Positions 50,636 through 58,768 of a DNA stretch of 64,000 nucleotides are shown here, in pieces. The stretch's first letter is position 1. Every line of letters begins with the position of its first letter. A program made the position numbers and the translations under genes. The stretch is from Bdellovibrionales bacterium (GTDB taxonomy: Bacteria > Bdellovibrionota > UBA2428): NCBI GenBank assembly GCA_018266335.1, contig JAFEAR010000090.1, positions 62,001 through 126,000 on the forward strand, in the 5' to 3' direction. Below the pieces are notes generated by a model. That model was not told the DNA's origin and did no database searches. It saw only the letters and a list, made by a program, of their open reading frames with translations.

Positions 50636-52036
50636 CTATCTCCACCATTCGCGCCCGACTCTCCCACGAAAGCCGACAATAGGTGCGGAGACAAGCCTCG
50701 GCCCACCGTGGAGCCGAATGAGGGCCTGGCTCATGGCATCCACACAGTCGTCGTGGGCGCCGTTCGGGAATGCTGCACACTCCTCGACGAAATACTGCAC
50801 CCAGGAAGCTTGAGCCAGATCGGGCAACCACACGTTCCCGGCCTCAATCTCGGGGCTTGCAGCACTCGCGCGCGCTTCCTTACTCCCCTGTGGCTCAACC
50901 GGGATGAGTCCGCTTACCTCGTGCTTGAGCATTGCGATTACAGCCGGACCGTTGGCCTTGTCCTCGACAAGCTTCGTGCGCGCCGTGGGATATCGCGCCG
51001 AGAGCGATTTGATCGCACGCACCGTGGTCGGAAAATCCATGCGCTCGCGAATTTGATCGATGAGGTATTTGTCGGCGCCGATCTTGCCCCAAACCTGACC
51101 CACCACGAAGTCGGCCGTCTTCGTATCCTTAAACGAGAGGTCCCAACTCTGAATGATTTGGTCAAAACGCTGCGGAAGGTTCGTGTAAAACTTCCACCAG
51201 CCGCGTTTGAAGATGTTGCCCTCCTCGGCTGATGGGTGCTGTTGATAAAGAGCTTCCCACATCCGCGACCCGATCGCTGCGCGAATTTTTGAAAGGGCCT
51301 CGACATCGTAGCGCTCCGGGCAAAGCGCCTCGCCCGGAACGCGCTCCAGTGCATCGCCGTCTTCGGCCAGAGCCGGAAGCCTGATCTCTTCCCAATCGTC
51401 ATCGTGTTCGTTGAGTAGGTAGCCGGCCAGATCACGTTCATGCCAACGCGTCATGAGAATCACGATCGAGGCACCAGGCTCGGCGCGCGTGTAGAGGGTC
51501 GAATTGAACCAATCGATATGGTTTTGGCGGGTAGTCTCGGACGATGCCTCCTCCCAGTTCTTCACCGGATCATCGATAATGATAAGGTGGCCGCCGCGCC
51601 CGGTGATGGGGCCGCCGATGCCGGCCGTTATCATTCCGCCACCCTGAACCGTGTTCCACTTGTCCGAGGCAAGCGAATCCGAGGCAAGCTCCACTCCGAG
51701 CGCGCTGGCGTTCTCTTGTAGGAAGTTTCTAACGCCGCGTCCCCAAGTCGCGGCGAATGTGGCCTCATAAGAGGCCAGAATGACGTTGCGGTTTGGCCAA
51801 AGCGATAAGAACCAAGCTGGCGAATAGAGGGAGGTGAGCCAGCTTTTACCGTGACGCGGCGGCATGGAGATCACCAGCCGTGCGCCGCCCTTAGCGATGC
51901 CCTGGGCAACCCTGCGGTCGAGGAGCCTAATGTGGGGGTAGCGCCGGAAGCGCCCTTTCGTCAGGTGCTCCGCCATGCGTGCTGGGCTCAGGCGCCACCG
52001 ATCGTTGAAAAGTAGAGCCTCAGCAGCCTTCTTCAT
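50636..52036 (-). CDS. Terminase large subunit (DNA packaging ATPase-nuclease)
   Basis: 466 residues. Walker A 'VISMPPRHGKSWLTSL', Walker B 'GGHLIIIDDPVKNWEEAS', coupling motif 'ASIVILMTRWHERDLAG', and a C-terminal RNaseH-like nuclease ('IQSWDLSFKDTKTADFVVG' with the first Asp, 'TKLVEDKANGPAVI' with a second acidic residue and 'PNGAHDDCVDAMSQAL' with the third). All catalytic parts appear intact, so it is not an obvious pseudogene, yet no portal or capsid gene follows. Confidence 0.93.
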   Translation of the reverse strand: MKKAAEALLFNDRWRLSPARMAEHLTKGRFRRYPHIRLLDRRVAQGIAKGGARLVISMPPRHGKSWLTSLYSPAWFLSLWPNRNVILASYEATFAATWGRGVRNFLQENASALGVELASDSLASDKWNTVQGGGMITAGIGGPITGRGGHLIIIDDPVKNWEEASSETTRQNHIDWFNSTLYTRAEPGASIVILMTRWHERDLAGYLLNEHDDDWEEIRLPALAEDGDALERVPGEALCPERYDVEALSKIRAAIGSRMWEALYQQHPSAEEGNIFKRGWWKFYTNLPQRFDQIIQSWDLSFKDTKTADFVVGQVWGKIGADKYLIDQIRERMDFPTTVRAIKSLSARYPTARTKLVEDKANGPAVIAMLKHEVSGLIPVEPQGSKEARASAASPEIEAGNVWLPDLAQASWVQYFVEECAAFPNGAHDDCVDAMSQALIRLHGGPRLVSAPIVGFRGRVGREWWR

Positions 52037-52508
52037 CGCCGCCCTCCAAGAGCTTGCCTTCGATCACCTCGAGGGCATCCAAAGCACTGGCATCGGAGAG
52101 AATTCGTTTTATGTTCTCGGTACGGTGAACCACTTCGATCGGGCCGCCGCCTGCGCCCGTGTGTTCGTGCTGGATGCGCGCCTGCCGTCCCCAACGCTCA
52201 GGGTGCTTTCGTTCAAGTCGCCACGCCGCAGCCGTCCATTCTCCCTGCTGGGCAGCCCTGTCGATGACGGCCAGATCACGTAGTTCAGCCGCGGCCATCG
52301 CTTTTTTTACTGCGTCACTCAATTTTTGGGTGAGCTCCGTTGCGTCATCACTCTCAGCTTGTTTTAGCCACCGATAGAAGGACTGTTTTGAAAGGCCCTC
52401 GAGCGCTACCGCGGTTTCGACGTAACAGCCTGAGCGAATCGATGCCGCGATACGTTCAATCACCTTAGCGGTGAGCTTTGGAGAAGTGCCTTTTGGGTGG
52501 CGAGCCAT
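52020..52508 (-). CDS. Terminase small subunit
   Basis: 162 residues. 'ERIAASIRSGCYVETAVALE' then 'GLSKQSFYRWLKQAESDD' is an HTH of the phage small-terminase type, followed by a helical oligomerisation region and 'AAWRLERKHPERWGRQARI', a phrase common in TerS. Overlaps TerL by 17 bp. Confidence 0.85.
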   Translation of the reverse strand: MARHPKGTSPKLTAKVIERIAASIRSGCYVETAVALEGLSKQSFYRWLKQAESDDATELTQKLSDAVKKAMAAAELRDLAVIDRAAQQGEWTAAAWRLERKHPERWGRQARIQHEHTGAGGGPIEVVHRTENIKRILSDASALDALEVIEGKLLEGGDEEGC

Positions 52509-52509
52509 T

Positions 52510-52713
52510 TTATTTTGGCTCCTTAAAAAACTGTGCAGGTACCGTCGTCCGAATCATCTGCTCAATGGCCGAACTTTCGGTAACTTTGTTTTTTTTGCAC
52601 CAAATCGCTAAAGCGCTTTTAGCAGCCTCAGAAATGAAGAAGTTTACGCGCTTTTTCTTTGGTTCAGCCTTACGAATCTCAGACAGCACACGAGCTTCTT
52701 TGAGCCTAGACAT
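52510..52713 (-). CDS. Ribbon-helix-helix-like regulator
   Basis: 67 residues. 'KRVNFFISEAAKSALAIWC' then 'KVTESSAIEQMIRTTVPA' fits an RHH/Arc-like protein with a basic N-terminus. 1 bp before TerS. No Shine-Dalgarno; a TATAAT -10-like element within a palindrome sits three bases before the ATG, so the mRNA may be leaderless. Could control the terminase genes. Confidence 0.6.
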   Translation of the reverse strand: MSRLKEARVLSEIRKAEPKKKRVNFFISEAAKSALAIWCKKNKVTESSAIEQMIRTTVPAQFFKEPK

Positions 52714-52716
52714 TAA

Positions 52717-52728
52717 GTATAATTATAC
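52717..52728. promoter_or_regulatory. Palindrome overlapping a -10-like element upstream of RHH gene
   Basis: GTATAATTATAC is a perfect 12-bp palindrome three bases upstream of the RHH-gene ATG and contains TATAAT. It is a plausible autoregulatory operator and core promoter for the leftward RHH-TerS-TerL set. Confidence 0.45.
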
Positions 52729-52952
52729 ACATGAAATTACACACTAAAAGGAGTAAAAAAAATCTTAAAACCAAAGCCTTCTTTATGTAATTCACCAGAT
52801 GAAAAAAAGGGGAAGGGAGGAGATTCGGGGAGATTTTCTCCGTGCGCTTTAGATAACATCACCGCGGACAAAATGTAAAAAATCTGGGCAACGAAGGCAG
52901 CCCTAACGGCCAGAGCGAACCTTATCTATAGGCCTCAACTGGTTAAGGCAGG

Positions 52953-53459
52953 TCAGTCATCATTTTTCGAAATTTGTGCCTTCAGAGATTCGTCGATCGG
53001 GCGAGGCTTTAGTTTCTTTGGCGGATTGGATGTTACAATGACCGAATGAGCTTGCGCGGTAACCTGAATATTTCTCAGGACTTGAATTGCTTGTTTTAGG
53101 GACGGGTCGGCAGACACATCCTTGGATGCAAGACCTACAACCAAAGAAACTGCATCGGCCATCGAATTTAATTCGTGCCTCACTAAAGCTTCGCCTGAAA
53201 TTAAGTCTGACACTAGCTTAATGAGCGTATCCAAATGAGTTTTCTTCAGGACAACAAGAGGATCTTCCCTAAGTGAAGAGTCTTCCAGAACCATCACCAA
53301 ATCTTTGTTTGATGCCCAGCAAGCTCCAAAGTCCTTCGCGCTAGAATGCCGAACAGCAGACCATTTTGAATGATCAAATTTCCATACAGGGAGACGAAAG
53401 GCAGGCTCTAGGGCGCCAGTAAGAGCGAAAGAGGTCGGGGCTGGTGTTGGGGCATTCAT
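52953..53459 (-). CDS. Element protein of unknown function
   Basis: About 168 residues from MNAPTPAPTSFALTG at 53459 with AGGAGGT at good distance. Pro-rich N-terminus, then helices ('THLDTLIKLVSDLISGEALV'). No family recognised. 224 bp of AT-rich non-coding DNA separate it from the RHH gene. Confidence 0.55.
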   Translation of the reverse strand: MNAPTPAPTSFALTGALEPAFRLPVWKFDHSKWSAVRHSSAKDFGACWASNKDLVMVLEDSSLREDPLVVLKKTHLDTLIKLVSDLISGEALVRHELNSMADAVSLVVGLASKDVSADPSLKQAIQVLRNIQVTAQAHSVIVTSNPPKKLKPRPIDESLKAQISKNDD

Positions 53460-53537
53460 AACCACCTCCTGCTGAATTTCTCGGATATTGTCATCGATTA
53501 TCTTACCAAAAATCTCAGAAAAATAGGCAAAAAAACG

Positions 53538-53586
53538 ATTTTATGCGTCAAAACCACATGATTTAGTGCATAAAATACGGCAAATT
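53538..53586. repeat. Inverted repeat in AT-rich gap of the element
   Basis: ATTTTATGC (53538-53546) and GCATAAAAT (53578-53586) form a perfect 9-bp inverted repeat with a 31-bp spacer. It lies in a gene-free stretch (53460-53834) that is the most AT-rich of the element. Candidate operator or element origin. No ORF was found in the gap. Confidence 0.45.
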
Positions 53587-53834
53587 GTAGAAATTATCTA
53601 TATAAATACTCAAATTGATAACAGGAATATATATTTTTAAAACTGCTCATTTAAAATTCAACTACTTACATTGATATACACTACACTATGGATTGACTCG
53701 GAATCCGCAACAGTTAGCTTATTCTCTATAAAGCTACTTGAGGCCACGCCAACGTCCCTTGCTAGAACAGCAAGAAGCGGCAGCTGACTAAGAGTAGTGG
53801 ATGATCATCGCGTTCGGGGGGACGGGGGGACACA

Positions 53835-54569
53835 ATGACTCAAAGCAACTCGGGTGAACAACAAACGGATCACGAGAAATTCGGCGGTATCTTATCTGCG
53901 CTAGCCGGAGACGCTCATGGCTCTCACCACATAGCAACACTTAAGGATTTCTTCGAATCGATGGGCACATCGAAGGCGGCGAAGATTCTTGCGAAATTTA
54001 TGACCCAGGAGCCGGTTCGGTGGACAGAGGTTAAGGAACGGACGTGGCCGGAGGCGGGGAAAGCTGAGGAAAACCAGTTCTGGTTCATACAGGGAGATCT
54101 AATTTCCTCTCAGCTGGTGTTGTTGCCGGGAATTACGCCTTCGAGGCAGACGCACCCCCATTGGCTGGTGCTGTCGCCTACTTGCGATGTGATCCGAGCC
54201 GACTATATCAATTTAGCTCCAGCTTATGCGGTAAAGAAGTCCTTCAAGGCGGGGTCTGAGGATGAGAAAGATATTTACAACAACTTCAATTTAGCCGTGC
54301 GATTCAGAACATCGGCGTTTTTCCCCATTTCCTTCCTTAAAGAGGATGATCCTGATTTTTTGGGATACCTCGTCGATTTACGGGAGCCGGCTTTTTTGGG
54401 TCCCGATTCTGACCGTTCTGGAGTGGTCGTCATCGCTTCTCTAACGGTTGAGGGATGGCACCTTTTGAATATCTGTTTGAAGGAGCGCCAGACTCGGGCC
54501 AACCTAGAAGAAGAGATTTCGATGCGAGTTCAACCGGCTTCGTCATCCTCTATCAAGCCCACGGCTTAA
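53835..54569 (+). CDS. Element cargo protein of unknown function with SPTCD motif
   Basis: 244 residues, MTQSNSGEQQTDHEKFGG... preceded by GGGGGGAC repeats instead of a standard Shine-Dalgarno. 'HPHWLVLSPTCDVIRADYIN' carries a Ser-x-x-Cys-Asp motif within hydrophobic strands; such 'S-x-x-C-D' segments occur in proteins of defence and restriction islands, but I cannot name a family. At the right end of the element, the usual cargo position. Confidence 0.5.
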   Translation: MTQSNSGEQQTDHEKFGGILSALAGDAHGSHHIATLKDFFESMGTSKAAKILAKFMTQEPVRWTEVKERTWPEAGKAEENQFWFIQGDLISSQLVLLPGITPSRQTHPHWLVLSPTCDVIRADYINLAPAYAVKKSFKAGSEDEKDIYNNFNLAVRFRTSAFFPISFLKEDDPDFLGYLVDLREPAFLGPDSDRSGVVVIASLTVEGWHLLNICLKERQTRANLEEEISMRVQPASSSSIKPTA

Positions 54570-54950
54570 GTGCCAGTGTTATCTTGGCAGCGAGAAGCTT
54601 CCCTCAACCGAAAGGTTGGTTCGATGTCGTCACGCCATTCCCCGCCCCAGATCGTATAAAATACATCTAGGCCGCTAGTTCGATACACTCGGTTATAAAG
54701 TGATCTACGCATGCCCGCCATTTTTTGCGGGCAAAGAGTGACTAACGTCACTCTTTGACGCAAAAAATCCCGAGTACGCTACCAAGGCCGGCGACGGCCG
54801 ACTAGCGCACGCAGGGCCGAAAAGGCAAGGAAACCAAATCACTCCCACCGAAGCCCCTTCCGTACAATGCGACCTAGCAAGCGAAGCGAGCTAGCAGCAC
54901 AACCAAAGCGAGATTTGAGCAAAGCGAAAATCAAGCCTATCAAAACCCCC
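54570..54950. other. Gene-free boundary region of the element
   Basis: No convincing gene in 381 bp. CAACC-GAAA-GGTTG (54605-54618) is a small hairpin just after the cargo gene. A long inverted repeat lies at 54720-54768 and a short one, CTAGC/GCTAG, near 54873-54893. The region probably includes the element's right end. Confidence 0.5.
54720..54768. repeat. Long imperfect palindrome near the right end of the element
   Basis: ATTTTTTGCG (54720-54729) pairs CGCAAAAAAT (54759-54768) and AAAGAGTGAC (54733-54742) pairs GTCACTCTTT (54747-54756), giving 20 paired positions with a GGC/GA internal loop and a TAAC terminal loop. U and A runs flank both sides, so it does not read as a standard one-way terminator. 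A transfer or attachment site or a bidirectional hairpin are possible. Confidence 0.65.
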
Positions 54951-55736
54951 ATGACCGACGCACAACCTCTAGAACTCTACCAACTCTTCCTACTCCTCCT
55001 AGCCCTCCTCATGCTCATCGCCCATCTCAGCTTTTCAGCCGGCAAGTACGTTAAACACCACTGGCCCCAAATCAAACCCGAGGCCTCCGACTTCATTCCC
55101 TCCACAATTTTGGGATTAGTGGCACTCATCCTCGCCTTCACCTTCTCCATGGCCATTGGTCGTTTTGATCGGCGTTTAGAATTGGTAGTGCAGGAATCCA
55201 ACGCCATTGGCACCACGTATCTGCGTTCTAAACTCATGGAACCTGCCCAGCGCGGACAAGAAGTTAGAGACCTGCTCAAACAATACGTCGACGCGCGCCT
55301 GGAATTTTTCGAAGTCGGAACAAATGCGGAATTGATCGAGAAAGCCGAAGCCAAAGCGCGCCACATTCAAGATCAGCTTTGGAATTTAACCGTTCAGTTC
55401 ACGCAGAAGGATCGCGGTGCCGTGGCCGCACAATTTGTATCGTCGCTGAATGAAGTGATTGATCTGCAAAGCCAGCGGGCCGCCGCCCTTCGCAACACAA
55501 TTCCCAAAATCGTTTACGTCATCATGCTGCTCATCACGAGCGCCGGCATTGGCTCTCTGGCCTTTGCGCGCGGTGCCCACAGCGAATCCAGCCGCTGGAG
55601 CATTTCGCTCTTGGTCTGCTTGTTCGTGGGTGTCTTTACCCTCATTCGCGATTTAGATCGACCGCGGGCCGGCACCATTACCATCAGCCAAGAACCAATG
55701 CGCGAATTGAAGCGCTCCCTGCAGAGCGATCACTAA
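54951..55736 (+). CDS. Membrane protein, DUF4239 (bestrophin-like)
   Basis: About 261 residues. Four hydrophobic segments (LLLLALLMLIAHLSF; 'STILGLVALILAFTFSMAIG'; 'IVYVIMLLITSAGIGSLAFA'; a final one near residues 215-235) flanking a large middle region with 'RFDRRLELVVQESNAIGTTY', characteristic of DUF4239. Function unknown. ATG at 54951 chosen; a frame up to 54867 adds Lys/Arg-rich residues and may include element sequence. No Shine-Dalgarno is clear at either start. Confidence 0.78.
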   Translation: MTDAQPLELYQLFLLLLALLMLIAHLSFSAGKYVKHHWPQIKPEASDFIPSTILGLVALILAFTFSMAIGRFDRRLELVVQESNAIGTTYLRSKLMEPAQRGQEVRDLLKQYVDARLEFFEVGTNAELIEKAEAKARHIQDQLWNLTVQFTQKDRGAVAAQFVSSLNEVIDLQSQRAAALRNTIPKIVYVIMLLITSAGIGSLAFARGAHSESSRWSISLLVCLFVGVFTLIRDLDRPRAGTITISQEPMRELKRSLQSDH

Positions 55737-55814
55737 ACCGTTGCATAATTCTGTTCGGCACCCTTCCCTTCCCGCCAAGCCTCGCTAGCATGGGGAGAGA
55801 GGGAGAGCACGCAC

Positions 55815-56885
55815 ATGACACACCAATACCAATGGCTTTTATTATCCGCCGTTACCTTCTTTAAGCCAGTCTACGCGCAGGATTCGCACCCCGGGGACAT
55901 TGCGGCCGACGAAGCCGTCGCCCCCGCTGCAGCCAAACTTCTGGACTGCCCCGGGTACGATCCCCAGAACGATCCGTTTTCGTTTAACACGCGCTTCACC
56001 AAAGGACCGAACGCTGGTCAGTGCATCGACATGCGCGTGCGTCGCCCCATTGTCACGCTCACTCCCGAACAAGTTAAACGGTACTTACCCAACCTTAAAT
56101 TGAATCCGGGCGACCAAGTGCTCGCTAACGTTTCCGACGACACTCGCAACTACTACGCCGTGATTCCCGCGAATGCGGTTGAAAACATTGTGGTGCAAAA
56201 AGAGCTCTTCGATCCGGCCGGAGTCCTGGGTAAATGGCTCAACCACATGACGGGATTTTCGGCGCACATGCAGTCGCGCTTCATTATGAAAGACGGCAAG
56301 GAGGTAACCCTCATCCCGCAGAACGCGCAGGACCGCGCAAAGGGCGTACCCCAGCGCACCCTCAAACAACTCGTCGTCTCGTCCGAGGCGCTCACGCGGG
56401 CGAGCGGCGACTCGTTCGATCTAGTCAAAGGGCTGAAAGATTCCTTCGCCGTCGCCACGCGTGTCACCACGCTCGAGGCGAAGAAGACTAAGATGATCGA
56501 AAGCAAACACCGCATTCAGCAGTTCGAAGTTAATCCGGTCGTAAACACGCAACGAAACCCGTCCGACACTCCGGATAGCGTGCGCCAGAAATATTTCCAG
56601 TCGGCGCTAAGCCAAAGCTCTACCGAGAGCCAACAATTCGCCGCGGGCACCCCACTCATGTACAACACCCTGGAGCGCAGCTGTTTTACGCGAGGATTCG
56701 CCTTCTATGACGCCGTCAACAACTACAACGTTGAAATGCAAGCCATGTCCGACGCCTTCAAACGCAACCCCATGGCCTTGCGCGAATACCTACTTGCCCG
56801 AGGCATGCTGACACTGGATCCGGCCAAGCAGTGGCCAGACTTCGCAGTGGAATTGAAAAATAAGGGAAGTAACTTCGTTTACTAG
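55815..56885 (+). CDS. Secreted protein of unknown function
   Basis: 356 residues with a signal peptide (ends VYAQDSH). 'YNTLERSCFTRGFAFYDAV' resembles the Cys-containing segment of DUF4105-like proteins, but the rest does not clearly match. Four Cys in all. Preceded by a purine-rich GGGAGAGAGGGAGAG stretch as ribosome binding region. Not recognised. Confidence 0.5.
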   Translation: MTHQYQWLLLSAVTFFKPVYAQDSHPGDIAADEAVAPAAAKLLDCPGYDPQNDPFSFNTRFTKGPNAGQCIDMRVRRPIVTLTPEQVKRYLPNLKLNPGDQVLANVSDDTRNYYAVIPANAVENIVVQKELFDPAGVLGKWLNHMTGFSAHMQSRFIMKDGKEVTLIPQNAQDRAKGVPQRTLKQLVVSSEALTRASGDSFDLVKGLKDSFAVATRVTTLEAKKTKMIESKHRIQQFEVNPVVNTQRNPSDTPDSVRQKYFQSALSQSSTESQQFAAGTPLMYNTLERSCFTRGFAFYDAVNNYNVEMQAMSDAFKRNPMALREYLLARGMLTLDPAKQWPDFAVELKNKGSNFVY

Positions 56886-56931
56886 TCGTTCAGGACGCAC
56901 ACGGAAAAGTACAGTAGTTGTATACGAACGT

Positions 56932-57315
56932 ATGCGTGACTACTTCCGATATTTTTCCACCAAAATTGCTGAGGCCGTAGGCACGCCCCTGGCCTTCGGT
57001 CTCGCTCTCCTCACGGTCATCGTGTGGCTCTGCACGGGCCCCATGTTTCACTACTCGGACACTTGGCAACTCATCATCAATACGGGCACCACGATTATTA
57101 CCTTTCTGATGGTGTTCCTCATTCAAAACGCCCAGAACCGCGACACCAAGGCTGTGCACCTTAAGCTCAACGAGTTGCTCGTGGGTGTGAAAGGCTCGCG
57201 TTCGGAGCTCGTGGACCTCGAAGAAATGAGCGACGAAGAACTCGAAACCATGCGCAACGAATTTCGCGCCATCCACGAACGTTTGCACAAAGCCATGGAG
57301 AAGCGCAAAAAATGA
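56932..57315 (+). CDS. Low-affinity iron permease family protein
   Basis: 127 residues with two TM segments ('FGLALLTVIVWLCTGPMF', 'LIINTGTTIITFLMVFLIQ') and the family stretch 'NAQNRDTKAVHLKLNELLVG', followed by an acidic helical tail. Matches PF04120-type proteins common in proteobacteria; real transport activity is unclear. The stop overlaps the next gene (ATGA). Confidence 0.88.
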   Translation: MRDYFRYFSTKIAEAVGTPLAFGLALLTVIVWLCTGPMFHYSDTWQLIINTGTTIITFLMVFLIQNAQNRDTKAVHLKLNELLVGVKGSRSELVDLEEMSDEELETMRNEFRAIHERLHKAMEKRKK

Positions 57316-58046
57316 CCAACGATTTGCCACTCGCCAAACGTGTTGATCACCTGATGATCGAACACGAAACGCCAGCCGCTCTGTTTACCCTGTTCAGCGA
57401 ACAACTAGCCCTTCCCATCGCGTGGCCGTTTAAGGACTTTGGCGGCTACGAGAGCGGCGGCGTTTGCGCTGGCGACATCAATCTGGAATTTATACGCTTT
57501 AAGGAGTCGGACCCTCGCTACGAAAAACTCAATGCCGCGCGCATAACGGGCCTGGCCCTGGAGCCGGCCTTCGACTTTGCCATCCTCCAACAGCAACTCG
57601 CCACACTCAAAATTCCTTTCCGCCTGGGCGAACAGAACGAAACTTTTTCCGTGCTCATTGTGGAGGGCTTTGTGGCCGCGCCCTTTGCCGTGTTTTTTTG
57701 CCAGTACCATTTCGACGCCCCGGCCTGGCAAACCAAACTGCGCGCCCAACTAGCCGAAAAACACGGTGGCCCGCTGGGAGTGACGAACACGGCCGCCGTA
57801 ACCCTAGTTCCCATGAATTCCGCCAATGATTGGAAGCAAATTCTGGCTAAATCCACCGAAAATCCGCGCGTGGTTCTGGCGCGCGGCACGCAAAGCAAAA
57901 TCGAATCCGTTACTCTAAAAGTGCGCTCCGTGACTTCGGCCCGCAAAGGACTCACGAGCCTCGGCATTGAGCACCAGCAGATTGGCGACCAAGTGAAGCT
58001 CGACGAAACCGCCCTCAAAGGCCTTTCGATTTTTCTATCCGAATAG
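57312..58046 (+). CDS. Glyoxalase-like domain protein
   Basis: 244 residues. 'KRVDHLMIEHETPAALFTLF' is the start of a vicinal-oxygen-chelate module (VDH metal-ligand-like), and 'GGYESGGVCAGDINLEFIRF' the matching strand pair. The second half repeats the fold weakly. Reaction unknown. Coupled to the iron-permease gene. Confidence 0.7.
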   Translation: MTNDLPLAKRVDHLMIEHETPAALFTLFSEQLALPIAWPFKDFGGYESGGVCAGDINLEFIRFKESDPRYEKLNAARITGLALEPAFDFAILQQQLATLKIPFRLGEQNETFSVLIVEGFVAAPFAVFFCQYHFDAPAWQTKLRAQLAEKHGGPLGVTNTAAVTLVPMNSANDWKQILAKSTENPRVVLARGTQSKIESVTLKVRSVTSARKGLTSLGIEHQQIGDQVKLDETALKGLSIFLSE

Positions 58047-58051
58047 GGTCG

Positions 58052-58693
58052 CTAACTGCGCTTGATCCAAAATTCCAGCCGCTCGTGAATGGGCTGCGGA
58101 GGATAGACCCGCTCGAAACTCGAAGGCAAATCGCCGCCAAATCCGTAGTACGTCACCACTCGGGTGCCCGCCGGACAGGCCTCTAATTTTTCCTGAACAA
58201 CTTTCACGTAACTCGCAAAGAGATCCGGATTTAATTTAACCTCGGTGTCGATTTGAATTTCGGGATCGATGTTTTCATGAAACGGATTGTAGAGGTATAT
58301 TCCCTGGAACTCATTCCAATCTACCTCGGCCATGTCGCGCCACAGATACTTCACCCGTTGAATGCGCAAATTGCGAGTCACGGAGCGAGCTAGATCCACC
58401 AGCTTACGGCGGCGCTCCACCCCCGTAAAATGCGCCGCACTAGCCAAAGCACCCACCACGCAAAATTTACCCACATTCGAACCAATATCCAAAATGCGCC
58501 GGGCCCCGGGGCCATCCGCCGAATCGGCCGTTAGCCACGCAACGGCTTCGAGCGCAATGTTCACCGGCGTCCAATGAACATGCCCCTGCGATCGCGCGTC
58601 GACCGGAAAAATTTTATCAATGCGAGTATCGGGAACCCGCAGGCCCGCCTCTAAATCTCGCAAAAGATCGTCAAAGTCTTCCGTTCGGGACAT
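58052..58693 (-). CDS. SAM-dependent methyltransferase
   Basis: 213 residues. Motif I 'ILDIGSNVGKFCVVGALA', motif II 'AHFTGVERRRKLVDLA', and 'FQGIYLYNPFHENID' in the position of motif IV (NPxH/Y). It resembles Rossmann-fold class I methyltransferases. Substrate unknown. Convergent with the glyoxalase-like gene. Confidence 0.82.
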   Translation of the reverse strand: MSRTEDFDDLLRDLEAGLRVPDTRIDKIFPVDARSQGHVHWTPVNIALEAVAWLTADSADGPGARRILDIGSNVGKFCVVGALASAAHFTGVERRRKLVDLARSVTRNLRIQRVKYLWRDMAEVDWNEFQGIYLYNPFHENIDPEIQIDTEVKLNPDLFASYVKVVQEKLEACPAGTRVVTYYGFGGDLPSSFERVYPPQPIHERLEFWIKRS

Positions 58694-58768
58694 AGGCGTT
58701 AACTAGGCCGATGTGTTGCCGCAGGTCCAGGGTGACAGTTGTTTCTTTTTGGTCGAAGATCCGGTGCC

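Larger units (their letters stand above)
39962..54770. mobile_element. Integrated element next to tRNA-Ser, phage-satellite-like
   Basis: The left limit is the tRNA-Ser 3' end with a large serine recombinase directly inside. Contents: primase-helicase, resolvase, XRE regulator, two RHH-like proteins, PLD nuclease, TerS and TerL and about ten unknown genes. No portal, capsid, protease or tail gene is present. The right limit is not fixed: I place it between the last cargo gene (ends 54569) and the host DUF4239 gene (54951), near the long inverted repeat at 54720-54768. No long copy of the tRNA 3' end was found there. Intergenic AT-richness (52.7-53.8 kb) and different codon style support foreign origin. 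Confidence 0.7.

Noticed and set aside
54676..54682. AGTTCGA near the right end as a copy of the tRNA T-loop (attR)
   Set aside because: Only seven bases match the tRNA 3' part, too few to call a direct repeat.
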